Shown here: piece after piece, positions 1-6,997 of the stretch
How the letters are laid out: each line of letters opens with the position of its first letter
Numbering within the stretch: the stretch's first letter is position 1
Notes under the pieces: generated by a model
Told to the model about the DNA's origin: nothing
Databases searched by the model: none
The model's input: the letters and a program-made list of their open reading frames with translations, nothing else
Origin: JASEFH01 sp034679905
GTDB lineage: Archaea; Halobacteriota; Methanomicrobia; Methanomicrobiales; JACTUA01
Assembly: GCA_034679905.1 (NCBI GenBank)
Contig: JAXDAH010000140.1
Coordinates: 1 to 17,251, forward strand
Reading direction: 5' to 3'
Length of the DNA: 17,251 nucleotides
Position numbers and translations under genes: made by a program

Positions 1-135
1 TGCCCCGACCTTGAAGTGGCCGGGCAGATCGTTCTTGTTCGCGGCCCCGTATTCGCCCGTGTCGTAGTCGTGGTAGACCAGTTCCAGGTTCTGCTTCTCC
101 GCGAGCTCTTTTGCCTCCTCCCATGACTGCGCCAT
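1..135 (-). CDS. Unrecognised protein, N-terminal fragment (runs off left edge)
   Basis: The visible 45 codons begin at an ATG at 135 and stay open to the edge of the window, so the C-terminus is missing. The start is well supported: a GGAGG Shine-Dalgarno (plus-strand 141-145) sits 5 bases upstream, and a TATA-like box lies about 35 bases upstream. The protein starts MAQSWEEAKELAEKQ, a charged and probably helical segment, followed by a Tyr/Asp/Asn-rich stretch with the pattern YHDYDTGEYGAANKND. No signal peptide, membrane segment or metal motif is visible in this part. I do not recognise the family and assign no function. That it is a real gene is fairly safe from the codon pattern and the start signals. 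Confidence 0.6.
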   Translation of the reverse strand, partial: MAQSWEEAKELAEKQNLELVYHDYDTGEYGAANKNDLPGHFKVGA

Positions 136-164
136 CGTAACCTCCGTGCCGGCAATACTCATTG

Positions 165-183
165 CAGTTATTTAGGTCTTGTG
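165..183 (-). promoter_or_regulatory. Putative archaeal promoter of the left-edge gene
   Basis: On the minus strand the sequence reads CAAGACCTAAATAACTG. An AT-rich TATA-like core (CTAAATAAC, plus-strand 167-175) is preceded by a purine-rich BRE-like stretch. The usual 25-27 base spacing would place transcription start near 145, just ahead of the GGAGG site and the ATG at 135. This is a motif match only. Confidence 0.4.
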
Positions 184-449
184 CCCCCGTGGTGTTTGCA
201 CCCAATCTTCTGCACAATATCTGACCTGCACCTGAAATCGGGATCTGGTGCGCTTTCGCGACTTCCTGGATTCCGTTGCGGCGTAGTGCATAGCGTGATG
301 TGCCCCGTTCGGATACGCTGTCATGACCGATACCCTGGATAAAAAAATGCTCATCGTCATCACGGATACCGCAGCTCTGTTGAAATCTTCATAGAGGCGA
401 GAACTTGCTCCGATACGGCCGGCATCCCCGCAGGGTTATCTCCCCGTCG

Positions 450-488
450 TGCGATAGCCCGGATACGGAGATATCCAGGCCTATCGCA
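450..488. repeat. Nested inverted repeat (8-bp outer, 5-bp inner arms)
   Basis: The outer arms TGCGATAG (450-457) and CTATCGCA (481-488) are perfect complements. Within them GGATA (461-465) pairs with TATCC (472-476). The right arm belongs to the word CTATCGCAG, which also begins the large palindrome at 9069. The function is unknown; it could be an RNA hairpin or a dispersed palindromic repeat. Confidence 0.45.
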
Positions 489-495
489 GTATCCC

Positions 496-516
496 CCTCC
501 CCTCGGAGAGGGGAGG
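496..516. repeat. Perfect 9-bp stem, 3-base loop hairpin
   Basis: CCTCCCCTC (496-504), loop GGA, GAGGGGAGG (508-516). It starts 8 bases after the nested repeat at 450-488. There is no adjacent T-run, so it is not a classical intrinsic terminator. The C/G-tract composition resembles the element at 9069-9152. Confidence 0.5.
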
Positions 517-763
517 ATCCCGACCCTCGGGGGAGTAGTATCCGCGGTATACGTGCAAGAATACATCGGAGAGCTTCTCTACAGAGTCTGAATGCCTAAC
601 ATCGACGCTCCAACTTTGCATATTTCCATAAAAAAATGCGGACACAAAAGCATAGGGCCCATGATAGGGCGGTGTCGCTCTTCTAACAATAGGCTCGCGA
701 AATCTGGGGGCCATGGACGAGAATCTCTCGACATACGGTGCATGGCGTGTAATGTGCCAGAGC

Positions 764-776
764 ATATATTAAAATC
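764..776. promoter_or_regulatory. Isolated AT-rich TATA-like element
   Basis: CATATATTAAAAT stands out in a GC-rich context. On the plus strand it resembles a TATA box, but no gene follows within a sensible distance. On the minus strand it gives ATTTTAATATATG, a T-rich stretch about 80 bases beyond the sagB-like stop, which could be where the mutS-mutL-sagB transcript ends. The choice between promoter and terminator is open. Confidence 0.25.
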
Positions 777-855
777 GATAAGGCACACAGACCCCCATCG
801 AGGTATGGAAGTGGAAGAGGGGCATCCGTGACCCCTTCACTCACCGAAGGCTTTT

Positions 856-1596
856 TCACCGTTTTTTGCCCACAGTAGCCAGGTACAAAAGGAACTGCTT
901 CTCTCCGTCGATGCTCAGCAATCCATTCATCTCTGCGTCCAGAAATGCTCCGATAGCGCATACGCCGCACTGAATGGCCTCAGCGGCGAGGTAGAGGTTC
1001 TGGCAGACGTGACCGGCATCCAGAAAGAGGTAGCGGTATCCCCGCTCCCCATACCGCCAGGTCATGCGGGGCGCGTATGCGGTCCAGAAGAAGGTTGTGG
1101 CGCTGGTGCGGACGAAGTTCTGGTTCAGGCAGGCCCGCGTGATGGAGAGGGCGATATCCGGATCCCGGTTCACCTCCTGGAGAGCATGCTCCAGGGCCAG
1201 GTAGCGGTACAGCCCGGGAGGAAGATCCACGACAGTATTGACGAGGAGGTACGTCTCCAGGGCATGCCGCGCTCCTGCAGAAGGAACCGTACGGAAGGTC
1301 GCCTGGCCGGGCACGATCTTCCTGACGCCCTGGGTGCACCAGAGCAGGAATCCGAGTTCCTCCAGAGAGAGCGGCTGCCGGCCATAGACCCGCACGCTCT
1401 CCCGCTGCTCGATCGCTGCCCGCAGATCCGTGGGAGGGGTGACGATCCGATCCGGGGAGGGCAGCCGCAGCAGTTCTTTCCCCGCGTCGGGAGGTTGTTC
1501 CAGGGGCGGCGGCGCGACTCCACGCATCTGGGCCGATGGCCTGAGATTGTCAAACCGCGTCTGTACGATGAAATCGCTCCCGATGTTCTTCTCCAC
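856..1596 (-). CDS. SagB-type nitroreductase-family oxidoreductase
   Basis: This 246-residue protein has the nitroreductase fold of the SagB/ThcOx group, whose members are FMN-dependent dehydrogenases that oxidise azoline rings in modified peptides; many archaeal members have no known substrate. Visible signatures are the FMN-phosphate contact RESVRVYG (65-72), VPSAGARHALETYLLVN (from about 104), the aromatic stretch around RYGERGYRYLFLDAGH (181-196), and GVCAIGAFLD near 211-220. The GTG at 1596 was chosen because GGTGG lies 5 bases upstream and the family usually begins close to this point. A GTG at 1605 is possible, and no ATG is available. The frame stays open upstream through mutL only as a high-GC artefact. 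It lies 83 bases after mutL, on the same strand, probably in the same transcript. No azoline cyclodehydratase (SagC/D) or precursor peptide is visible nearby, so a peptide-modifying role is not supported here. Confidence 0.8.
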   Translation of the reverse strand: MEKNIGSDFIVQTRFDNLRPSAQMRGVAPPPLEQPPDAGKELLRLPSPDRIVTPPTDLRAAIEQRESVRVYGRQPLSLEELGFLLWCTQGVRKIVPGQATFRTVPSAGARHALETYLLVNTVVDLPPGLYRYLALEHALQEVNRDPDIALSITRACLNQNFVRTSATTFFWTAYAPRMTWRYGERGYRYLFLDAGHVCQNLYLAAEAIQCGVCAIGAFLDAEMNGLLSIDGEKQFLLYLATVGKKR

Positions 1597-1679
1597 AGCA
1601 GCCACCCGCCAGGGCCGGTACGGACAGAGCCCGCCTTCAAATGAGATGAACTTTGTCCCTGCAGTGGCGGAGCTGGCGG

Positions 1680-3467
1680 TCAGGTGCGCTTGAACATCGC
1701 GTCCAGCTTTGCCTTGGGGATGGAGACGATCGTCGGCCGCCCGTGGGGGCAGGTGTAGGGATTTCGGGTATGCCGGAGCTGCTGGAGCAGCCGCTCGCAC
1801 TGGCCCGGGGTGCAGGCCGTCCCGCCCTTCAGGGCCCCCCGGCAGGCGATCACCCGCCCGATCGACTCGCGGCTGTCCAGGCCGCGGCGCCCCTCGTCTG
1901 AGAGGAGGTCGGTGACGACGGCATGGACGGCCGAGGGGTCCTCCAGCCGCCCCAGGACGACCGGGACCGCCCGCACCGCATAGGCGTCCCTCCCGAAGGG
2001 CTCGATCCGGAACCCCTCCTCCTCCAGCGCCGGGCGGGCCTCCTCGAGGATTGCCGTCTCGCGGGGGGAGAGGTGCAGGACGGCGGGAACCAGCAGCTCC
2101 TGCGACCGTGCCGCCCCCTCCCGGGCCGCCATGACCTGATCGTAGAGGATCCGCTCGTGGGCGGCATGCTGGTCGATCAGTACCAGGTCGTCTTCCGGCG
2201 TCCGTGCGACGATGTACGTCGCCCCGAGCTGCCCGATCACCTCCAGGTCCGGCAGCCGATTTTCCTCCTCCCACGGCGCGTCCGGCGGTTCGGTGCGGCG
2301 GAGCTGCCGCTCCGTGGTAAGGAGTCCGGCGTGGGTGAGCTCGCGGATCCCGCCGGCCAGGTCCGGGCGGTGCGAGTACGGGGGCTCCTCCGCCGGGGTG
2401 AGTGCCACCGGCTGCAGGGCTGTGGGCACCGCCTGTTCTGGTATGCGGATGTGGTCCCGCAGCGCCTCGCCGATGATCCGCGTTATCTCGGGGAGGATCT
2501 CCTTCTCCTGGCTCAGCCGCACCTCCCGCTTGGTCGGATGGATGTTCACGTCCACGAGAGCCGGGGAGATCGCGAGGTCCAGGAAGACGAGCGGATATCG
2601 GTCTCCGGGCAGCAGCGCTCCATACCCCTCGCGGATCGCCCGGAGCAGGGGCGGGTGGTGGACGAACCGCCGGTTGATGCTGACGAACATCCGATCCCGG
2701 GTCTTCCAGGAGAGCGCCGGCTGGGTGATGGACCCCTCCAGCCGGAATACAGGTACGGTCGCTTGGATGGGGATCAGCGCCCGTGCCGCGTCGACGCCGT
2801 AGAGGTCCAGCACCGCATCCGCCAGGTCCATCGTCCCCTGCGTGGAGAGGCGCTCTCTCCCGTTGTGCACCAGGCAAAATCCGATCTCGCGGTGGGCGAG
2901 CGCCTCCCCCTCCACGACGCTGACGATATGCGCCAGCTCGACGGCGAGGCTCTTCAAAAACTTCCGTCGCGCCGGGGTGTTGAAGAAGAGATCGTCCACG
3001 GTGATCGTCGTCCCCTCGGGCGCACCCGCCTCGCCGATCCCCTCGAGGCTCCCTCCGCGCACCGTCACACAGGTGCCGCCCGTGGCGGCGGAGCCCCGCG
3101 GTTTCGTCACCAGCGTCACCCCGGCAACGGCCGCAATGCTCGCCAGCGCCTCCCCGCGGAATCCCAGGGTGCGGCACCGCTCCAGGTCGGCGATGCTCTG
3201 GATCTTGCTGGTGGCGTGCGGCGTAAACGCCATCGCCGCATCTGCCGGCGACATCCCGAGCCCGTCGTCCGTCACCCGGATGCGGGTGATGGCGCCTCGG
3301 GCGGAGGCGATCTCGATGCGGATGCGGCGTGCATCCGCGTCGATCGCGTTCTCGATCAGCTCCTTGACGACCGAGGCCGGCCGCTCCACCACCTCGCCGG
3401 CGGCGATCTGGTTCACGGTGCCCTCGTCCAGGACGCGGATGGTCGGGAGAGGCTGGCTGCCGCTCAT
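1680..3467 (-). CDS. mutL: DNA mismatch repair protein MutL
   Basis: MutL links mismatch recognition by MutS to strand incision. The 595 residues show the full architecture. The N-terminal GHKL ATPase has ELIENAIDA (36-44, with E36 and N40 at the catalytic and Mg-binding positions), DDGLGM (67-72), GFRGEAL (102-108) and the transducer domain with NIHPTKREV near 308-316. A linker follows at about 340-400. The C-terminal dimerisation/endonuclease domain has DQHAAHERILYD (432-443), ACRGALKGG (541-549) and CPHGRP (573-578), the metal-site elements of nicking MutL proteins. One oddity is that the last acidic position of the DQHA(X)2E(X)4E motif is Asp443, not Glu. The start ATG overlaps the mutS stop (ATGA) and has GGAG just upstream, so translation is coupled to mutS. 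Confidence 0.97.
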   Translation of the reverse strand: MSGSQPLPTIRVLDEGTVNQIAAGEVVERPASVVKELIENAIDADARRIRIEIASARGAITRIRVTDDGLGMSPADAAMAFTPHATSKIQSIADLERCRTLGFRGEALASIAAVAGVTLVTKPRGSAATGGTCVTVRGGSLEGIGEAGAPEGTTITVDDLFFNTPARRKFLKSLAVELAHIVSVVEGEALAHREIGFCLVHNGRERLSTQGTMDLADAVLDLYGVDAARALIPIQATVPVFRLEGSITQPALSWKTRDRMFVSINRRFVHHPPLLRAIREGYGALLPGDRYPLVFLDLAISPALVDVNIHPTKREVRLSQEKEILPEITRIIGEALRDHIRIPEQAVPTALQPVALTPAEEPPYSHRPDLAGGIRELTHAGLLTTERQLRRTEPPDAPWEEENRLPDLEVIGQLGATYIVARTPEDDLVLIDQHAAHERILYDQVMAAREGAARSQELLVPAVLHLSPRETAILEEARPALEEEGFRIEPFGRDAYAVRAVPVVLGRLEDPSAVHAVVTDLLSDEGRRGLDSRESIGRVIACRGALKGGTACTPGQCERLLQQLRHTRNPYTCPHGRPTIVSIPKAKLDAMFKRT

Positions 3468-6115
3468 CGCTCCTGCCCCCCTGCCTTCTTCTTCAGATCG
3501 TAGAGCGCGAGGAGCGCCTCCCGCGGCGTCATCGCGTCCGGGTCCAGCTCCTGCAGGGCCTTTTCAAGGACACCCTCGCGGCTCCCGTCTCCCGGCGCGT
3601 CGATGAGGAGCATCTGGGTGTAGCGCTGCACCTTCGGACCGGGCTGGGTATCCCGCTCCATGGATTCCTTCAGGATGCCGCGGGCGCGGTCGATCACCTT
3701 CCGCGGGATGCCGGCGAGCTGGGCCACGTGGATGCCGTAGCTCTTGTCCGTGGCCCCGGGGATGAGTTTCCGCAGGAACACCACCTCTTTACCGGTATCC
3801 TTCACCGCGAAATGGCAGTTCTTCACCCGGAGATACTCCGTCTCGATGCCCACCAGCTCGTGGAAGTGCGTGGCGAACAGGGTCCTCGGGCCGGACGATC
3901 GTCCGTGGAGGAACTCGAGCACCGCCCGCGCGATAGAGCAGCCGTCGAGGGTGCTCGTGCCCCGCCCGATCTCGTCCAGGATCACCAGGCTCCGCTCCGT
4001 CACGTTGTTGAGGATATTGGCCAGCTCCAGCATCTCCACCATGAACGTGGACTGCCCGCTCGCCAGATCGTCGAACGCCCCCACCCGGGTGAATATGCGG
4101 TCCACGAATCCGATGCGGGCGTACTCTGCCGGCACGAAGCTGCCCATCTGGGCCAGGATCACGATCTGCGCCACGCCCCGCATGTAGGTGGACTTGCCAG
4201 CCATATTGGCGCCGGTGATGATCAGGATCTGGTCGCCCTCCCCGTCGAGATGCGTGTCGTTGGGCACAGAGCCCCCCCCCATGCGGGCGTCCACCACCGG
4301 GTGCCGCCCGTCGCGGATCTCAATTCGGCTGCTCTCGTCCAGGATGGGGCGTACGTAGCCGTTCCGGCGGGCGACCTCGGCGAGCGCGGCGTAGACGTCC
4401 AGCTCTGCCAGGATGCGGGCGTCCTGCCGCAGATCCGGAATGGTCTCCCGGAGGGACCCGATCAGTGCGGCGTAGAGTTCGAGCTCCAGGGAGAGGAGCC
4501 GCTCCTCCGCCGTGGCAATCATCGCCTCCTTCTCCTTGAGCTCCGGGGTGGTGAACCGTTCGCCGCCGGCGGTCGTCTGCCGCCGCTCGTAGTGCGGTGG
4601 CACCAGGTGGAGGTTGGGGCGGGTGACCTCGATGTAGTAGCCGAAGACGTTGTTGTAGCCGATCTTGAGGGAGCGGATCCCGGTCTCCTGCCGCTCTCGC
4701 TGCTGGAGGTCCAGGATCCAGTCCTTCCCCGAACTCGCCATCGCCCGGAGCTCGTCGAGCCGCCGGTCGTACCCCTCCCGGATCATCCCGCCGGCGGCGG
4801 TCGTGGCGGGAGGGTCGTCGCGAATCGAGCGGGACAGCAGGTCGACCGTCTGCGGAAGGCACTTCAGCGCCTCCACCAGTTCGCGGAGGCGGGCCGATTC
4901 CCCGGCCTGCACGACCCGGGATCCGAGCGCCTGGAAGTCCGGCAGGACCCGCAGGGTGTCCCGCAGGCGGATCAGGTCGCGGGGGCCGGCGTTGCCGTAG
5001 GCGATTCGCCCGCCGATCCGCTCGATGTCCGCGCAGCTGTGGAGGAGCGTGCGCAGCTCCGCCTGCAGCAGGGGGGCGTTCACCAGGCATTCCACGGCGT
5101 CCAGGCGGGCGTTGATGGCGTCGACCGAGACCAGCGGGCCGGTCAGGCAGGTGCGGAGCAGCCGGCTGCCCATGGGCGTCTCGGTGCAGTCCAGCAGGGA
5201 CAGGAGCGTGGCGCTGGTATCGCCGCCCCGGATGCTCTCCAGGATCTCCAGGTTGCGGAGCGTGATCGCGTCCAGCCCCAGGCACTGGCCCGGGCTACGG
5301 ATCGACATTCCGCTGATGTGCTGGAGGGGGCAGCGCTGCGTCTCCTTTGCAAACTGCACGCAGGCGCCGGCGGCCCGGACGGCGGACGGGAACGGCTGGC
5401 AGCCATAGCCGTCCAGAGAGGCAACCTGGAACTGCGAGAGCAGGGTCTCCGTCGCCTGCTCGAGCGAGAATGCGGCATCCGGATAGGGGGTCACCAGGAC
5501 TCGATGCTCCTCCAGAGGCTTCTCCAGCAGGTCCCTGGATCCCTCCGGGAGGATGCACTCCGAGGGGCGGTAGCGGGCAATCTCGGAGAGGCATTCTGTC
5601 AGGCCCTCGGAAAGGGGGCAGACGGTGGCGAAGAGCTCGCCGGTGGAGATGTCCAGGAACGCCAGGCCGATCCGGCGGTTTCGCTCGTCGGGCAGGAGGG
5701 ACATCAGGTAGCGTGCCGCCGGGGAACCGCCCAGGAGCCCGGCGTCGATCACTGTCCCCGGCGTGATCACCCGCACGACGTCCCGCTTCACCAGCCCCCG
5801 GGCTGCCCTGGCATCCTCGAGCTGGTCGCAGATCGCCACGCGGTGCCCCTTCTCGATCAGCCGTGCGATGTAGCCCTCGGCGGCGTGATAGGGCACCCCG
5901 GCGAGGGGGATGCGCTCGCCGTCCCGCCCCCGCTGGCGGGAGGTGAGGACGATGTCCAGCTCCCGCGAGACCAGCTCCGCGTCGGCACCGAACGTCTCGT
6001 AGAAGTCTCCGATGTGGAAGAGGAGGATGGCATCCGGGTGCCGCGCCTTGATCCGGCTGTACTGCTCCATCACGGGCGACATGCGGGCCTGCGGGGAGCG
6101 GGGCTGGTCGTTCAT
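3464..6115 (-). CDS. mutS: DNA mismatch repair protein MutS
   Basis: MutS recognises mispaired and looped bases and acts as an ATP-driven clamp. This 883-residue form has the normal MutS1 length. The mismatch-reading Phe-X-Glu motif is present in IGDFYETF (F38, E40). The connector, lever and clamp regions follow. The C-terminal ABC-type ATPase has Walker A GANMAGKST (about 635-643), Walker B with the signature VILDEIGRGTSTLDG (about 708-722) and the His-switch TLFATHFHEL further on. The ATG at 6115 was chosen because homology to MutS begins soon after. A second ATG at 6082 is possible, and the frame extends to an ATG at 6253 with a non-homologous proline-rich sequence. No clear Shine-Dalgarno precedes 6115. 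It is first in a mutS-mutL-sagB-like unit and diverges from trkA. MutS/MutL in methanogens are regarded as of bacterial origin; base composition here does not differ visibly from the neighbours. Confidence 0.96.
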   Translation of the reverse strand: MNDQPRSPQARMSPVMEQYSRIKARHPDAILLFHIGDFYETFGADAELVSRELDIVLTSRQRGRDGERIPLAGVPYHAAEGYIARLIEKGHRVAICDQLEDARAARGLVKRDVVRVITPGTVIDAGLLGGSPAARYLMSLLPDERNRRIGLAFLDISTGELFATVCPLSEGLTECLSEIARYRPSECILPEGSRDLLEKPLEEHRVLVTPYPDAAFSLEQATETLLSQFQVASLDGYGCQPFPSAVRAAGACVQFAKETQRCPLQHISGMSIRSPGQCLGLDAITLRNLEILESIRGGDTSATLLSLLDCTETPMGSRLLRTCLTGPLVSVDAINARLDAVECLVNAPLLQAELRTLLHSCADIERIGGRIAYGNAGPRDLIRLRDTLRVLPDFQALGSRVVQAGESARLRELVEALKCLPQTVDLLSRSIRDDPPATTAAGGMIREGYDRRLDELRAMASSGKDWILDLQQRERQETGIRSLKIGYNNVFGYYIEVTRPNLHLVPPHYERRQTTAGGERFTTPELKEKEAMIATAEERLLSLELELYAALIGSLRETIPDLRQDARILAELDVYAALAEVARRNGYVRPILDESSRIEIRDGRHPVVDARMGGGSVPNDTHLDGEGDQILIITGANMAGKSTYMRGVAQIVILAQMGSFVPAEYARIGFVDRIFTRVGAFDDLASGQSTFMVEMLELANILNNVTERSLVILDEIGRGTSTLDGCSIARAVLEFLHGRSSGPRTLFATHFHELVGIETEYLRVKNCHFAVKDTGKEVVFLRKLIPGATDKSYGIHVAQLAGIPRKVIDRARGILKESMERDTQPGPKVQRYTQMLLIDAPGDGSREGVLEKALQELDPDAMTPREALLALYDLKKKAGGQER

Positions 6116-6251
6116 GGGGTCTTGTGGAGGGACAGGTCCTGGGAAAATCTGGTCTCCGAGCTGCCATAAGAGTTCCGGATGGAGGGTGAAAGAGCGGCAG
6201 AGGGGTCCATGTCCCGCAGGGAGTGGGTGCGGGCGGGCGGTTTCCGGCTGC

Positions 6252-6288
6252 ATAAGGTATTTCTAGAGGGGCGTGGTACCGCGTAGCC
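6252..6288 (+). promoter_or_regulatory. Putative trkA promoter, probably leaderless transcript
   Basis: An AT-rich core (AAGGTATTTCTAG, 6254-6266) lies about 28 bases before the GTG at 6289. No Shine-Dalgarno is visible between them, and standard archaeal TATA spacing puts transcription start at or next to the start codon. The same 173-base gap (6116-6288) must also hold the mutS promoter, for which I see no convincing box. Confidence 0.35.
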
Positions 6289-6957
6289 GTGTACATCATC
6301 ATCGTCGGGCTGGGGGGAATCGGGAGGACGCTCGTCGGGATTGCCGCCGACAACCGCAACGACGTGGTGGTCATCGACAGGAACGAGGAGCGAGCCGCCG
6401 AGATCCTGGAGCACTACGACGTGCTGGCCGTTGTCGGCGACGCCACGGACAAGGAGATTCTGGAGGAGGCCGGCATCGAGCGGGCGGATGCCCTCGTCGC
6501 CACGACGAGCGACGACTCGGTCAACCTCATGACCTGCCTGCTGGCGCGACGCTACAAGGTGCCGAACGTGATCTCCATCGTCAACCAGATCGAGCACTCC
6601 GACTTCTTCAAGGAGGTCGGGGTGCGGATCAGCGAGAATCCCGACGAACTGGTCGCGACGCGCCTCTACTACTGGGTGGAGAGCCCCGGCATGCAGCAGC
6701 TCGCTGCCCTGCCCGGCGGCCGGATCTTCGAGTTCGTCGCCGAACAAAACGCCCCATTCATCGACCGCGAGCTGCGGGAGCTGAAGGCGAAGGACTTCGT
6801 CGTCATTGCCATCAACCGGGCAGGGGACGGGATGATCATCCCGACCGGGGACACCCGCATCCGCCCGGAGGATACCCTTACGGTCTTCACCAGGAAGGAG
6901 GCGGAGAAGGAGACGCTGCGCCTGCTCGACCGCCAGCTGAAGCACCCGGCCCGGTAA
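6289..6957 (+). CDS. trkA: TrkA-type potassium uptake regulatory subunit (RCK protein)
   Basis: This cytoplasmic nucleotide-binding subunit gates a TrkH/KtrB-type potassium channel on the inner face of the membrane. Its 222 residues are one RCK_N plus one RCK_C domain, the single-repeat form common in archaea. The Rossmann loop GLGGIG is at 7-12, and the acidic residue ending the second strand is D30 (VVVID), fitting NAD(H) or adenine-nucleotide binding. VVGDATDKEILEEAGI and ADALVATTSDDSVNL are typical RCK_N motifs. The C-terminal ligand-binding domain runs from about 140 and ends near TLTVFTRKEAE. The GTG start is fixed by the hydrophobic first strand MYIIIVGLGG directly after it. The gene converges on trkH, its likely partner, with 40 bases between the two stop codons, so the two are made from separate promoters. 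Confidence 0.93.
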   Translation: MYIIIVGLGGIGRTLVGIAADNRNDVVVIDRNEERAAEILEHYDVLAVVGDATDKEILEEAGIERADALVATTSDDSVNLMTCLLARRYKVPNVISIVNQIEHSDFFKEVGVRISENPDELVATRLYYWVESPGMQQLAALPGGRIFEFVAEQNAPFIDRELRELKAKDFVVIAINRAGDGMIIPTGDTRIRPEDTLTVFTRKEAEKETLRLLDRQLKHPAR

Positions 6958-6961
6958 GGAC

Positions 6962-6991
6962 GATCCCGCCCCCGATCTCCGCTGCGGGATC
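6962..6991. terminator. Possible bidirectional hairpin between trkA and trkH
   Basis: GATCCCG (6962-6968) and CGGGATC (6985-6991) form a perfect 7-bp stem with a 16-base loop. It sits in the 40-base gap between two convergent stop codons, where a shared terminator is expected. There is no T-run, so the call rests on position and symmetry. Confidence 0.3.
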
Positions 6992-6997
6992 CCGCTG

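Larger units (their letters stand above)
136..855. other. 720-base intergenic region without a convincing gene
   Basis: Short open frames exist on both strands (for example 405-599 and 592-831 on plus, 579-788 on minus). None has a recognisable domain, a good ribosome-binding site or the codon pattern of the neighbours. The stretch is less GC-rich in parts than the flanking genes. It contains the promoter of the left-edge gene, two strong hairpins (450-488 and 496-516), an AT-rich TATA-like spot at 764-776, and a small hairpin just downstream of the sagB-like stop (834-850). No tRNA, rRNA, insertion sequence or CRISPR repeat is visible. Confidence 0.6.

Noticed and set aside
592..831. Small plus-strand frame of 79 codons with four cysteines
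   Set aside because: No ribosome site, no recognisable zinc-finger spacing and no coding-like composition. It spans the AT-rich TATA-like spot.
1597..3177. Open frame joining the sagB-like gene to a long Gly/Arg/Pro-rich N-terminal extension
   Set aside because: It runs through mutL in another frame, is low-complexity, and has no homology-like pattern. It is a by-product of high GC content.
3728..6169. 813-codon open frame antisense to mutS
   Set aside because: The product is His/Arg/Pro-rich with no domain pattern, while mutS on the other strand has every family motif.
6116..6253. N-terminal extension of MutS from an upstream ATG
   Set aside because: The 46 extra residues are proline-rich and unlike MutS. 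Homology starts just after the ATG at 6115.
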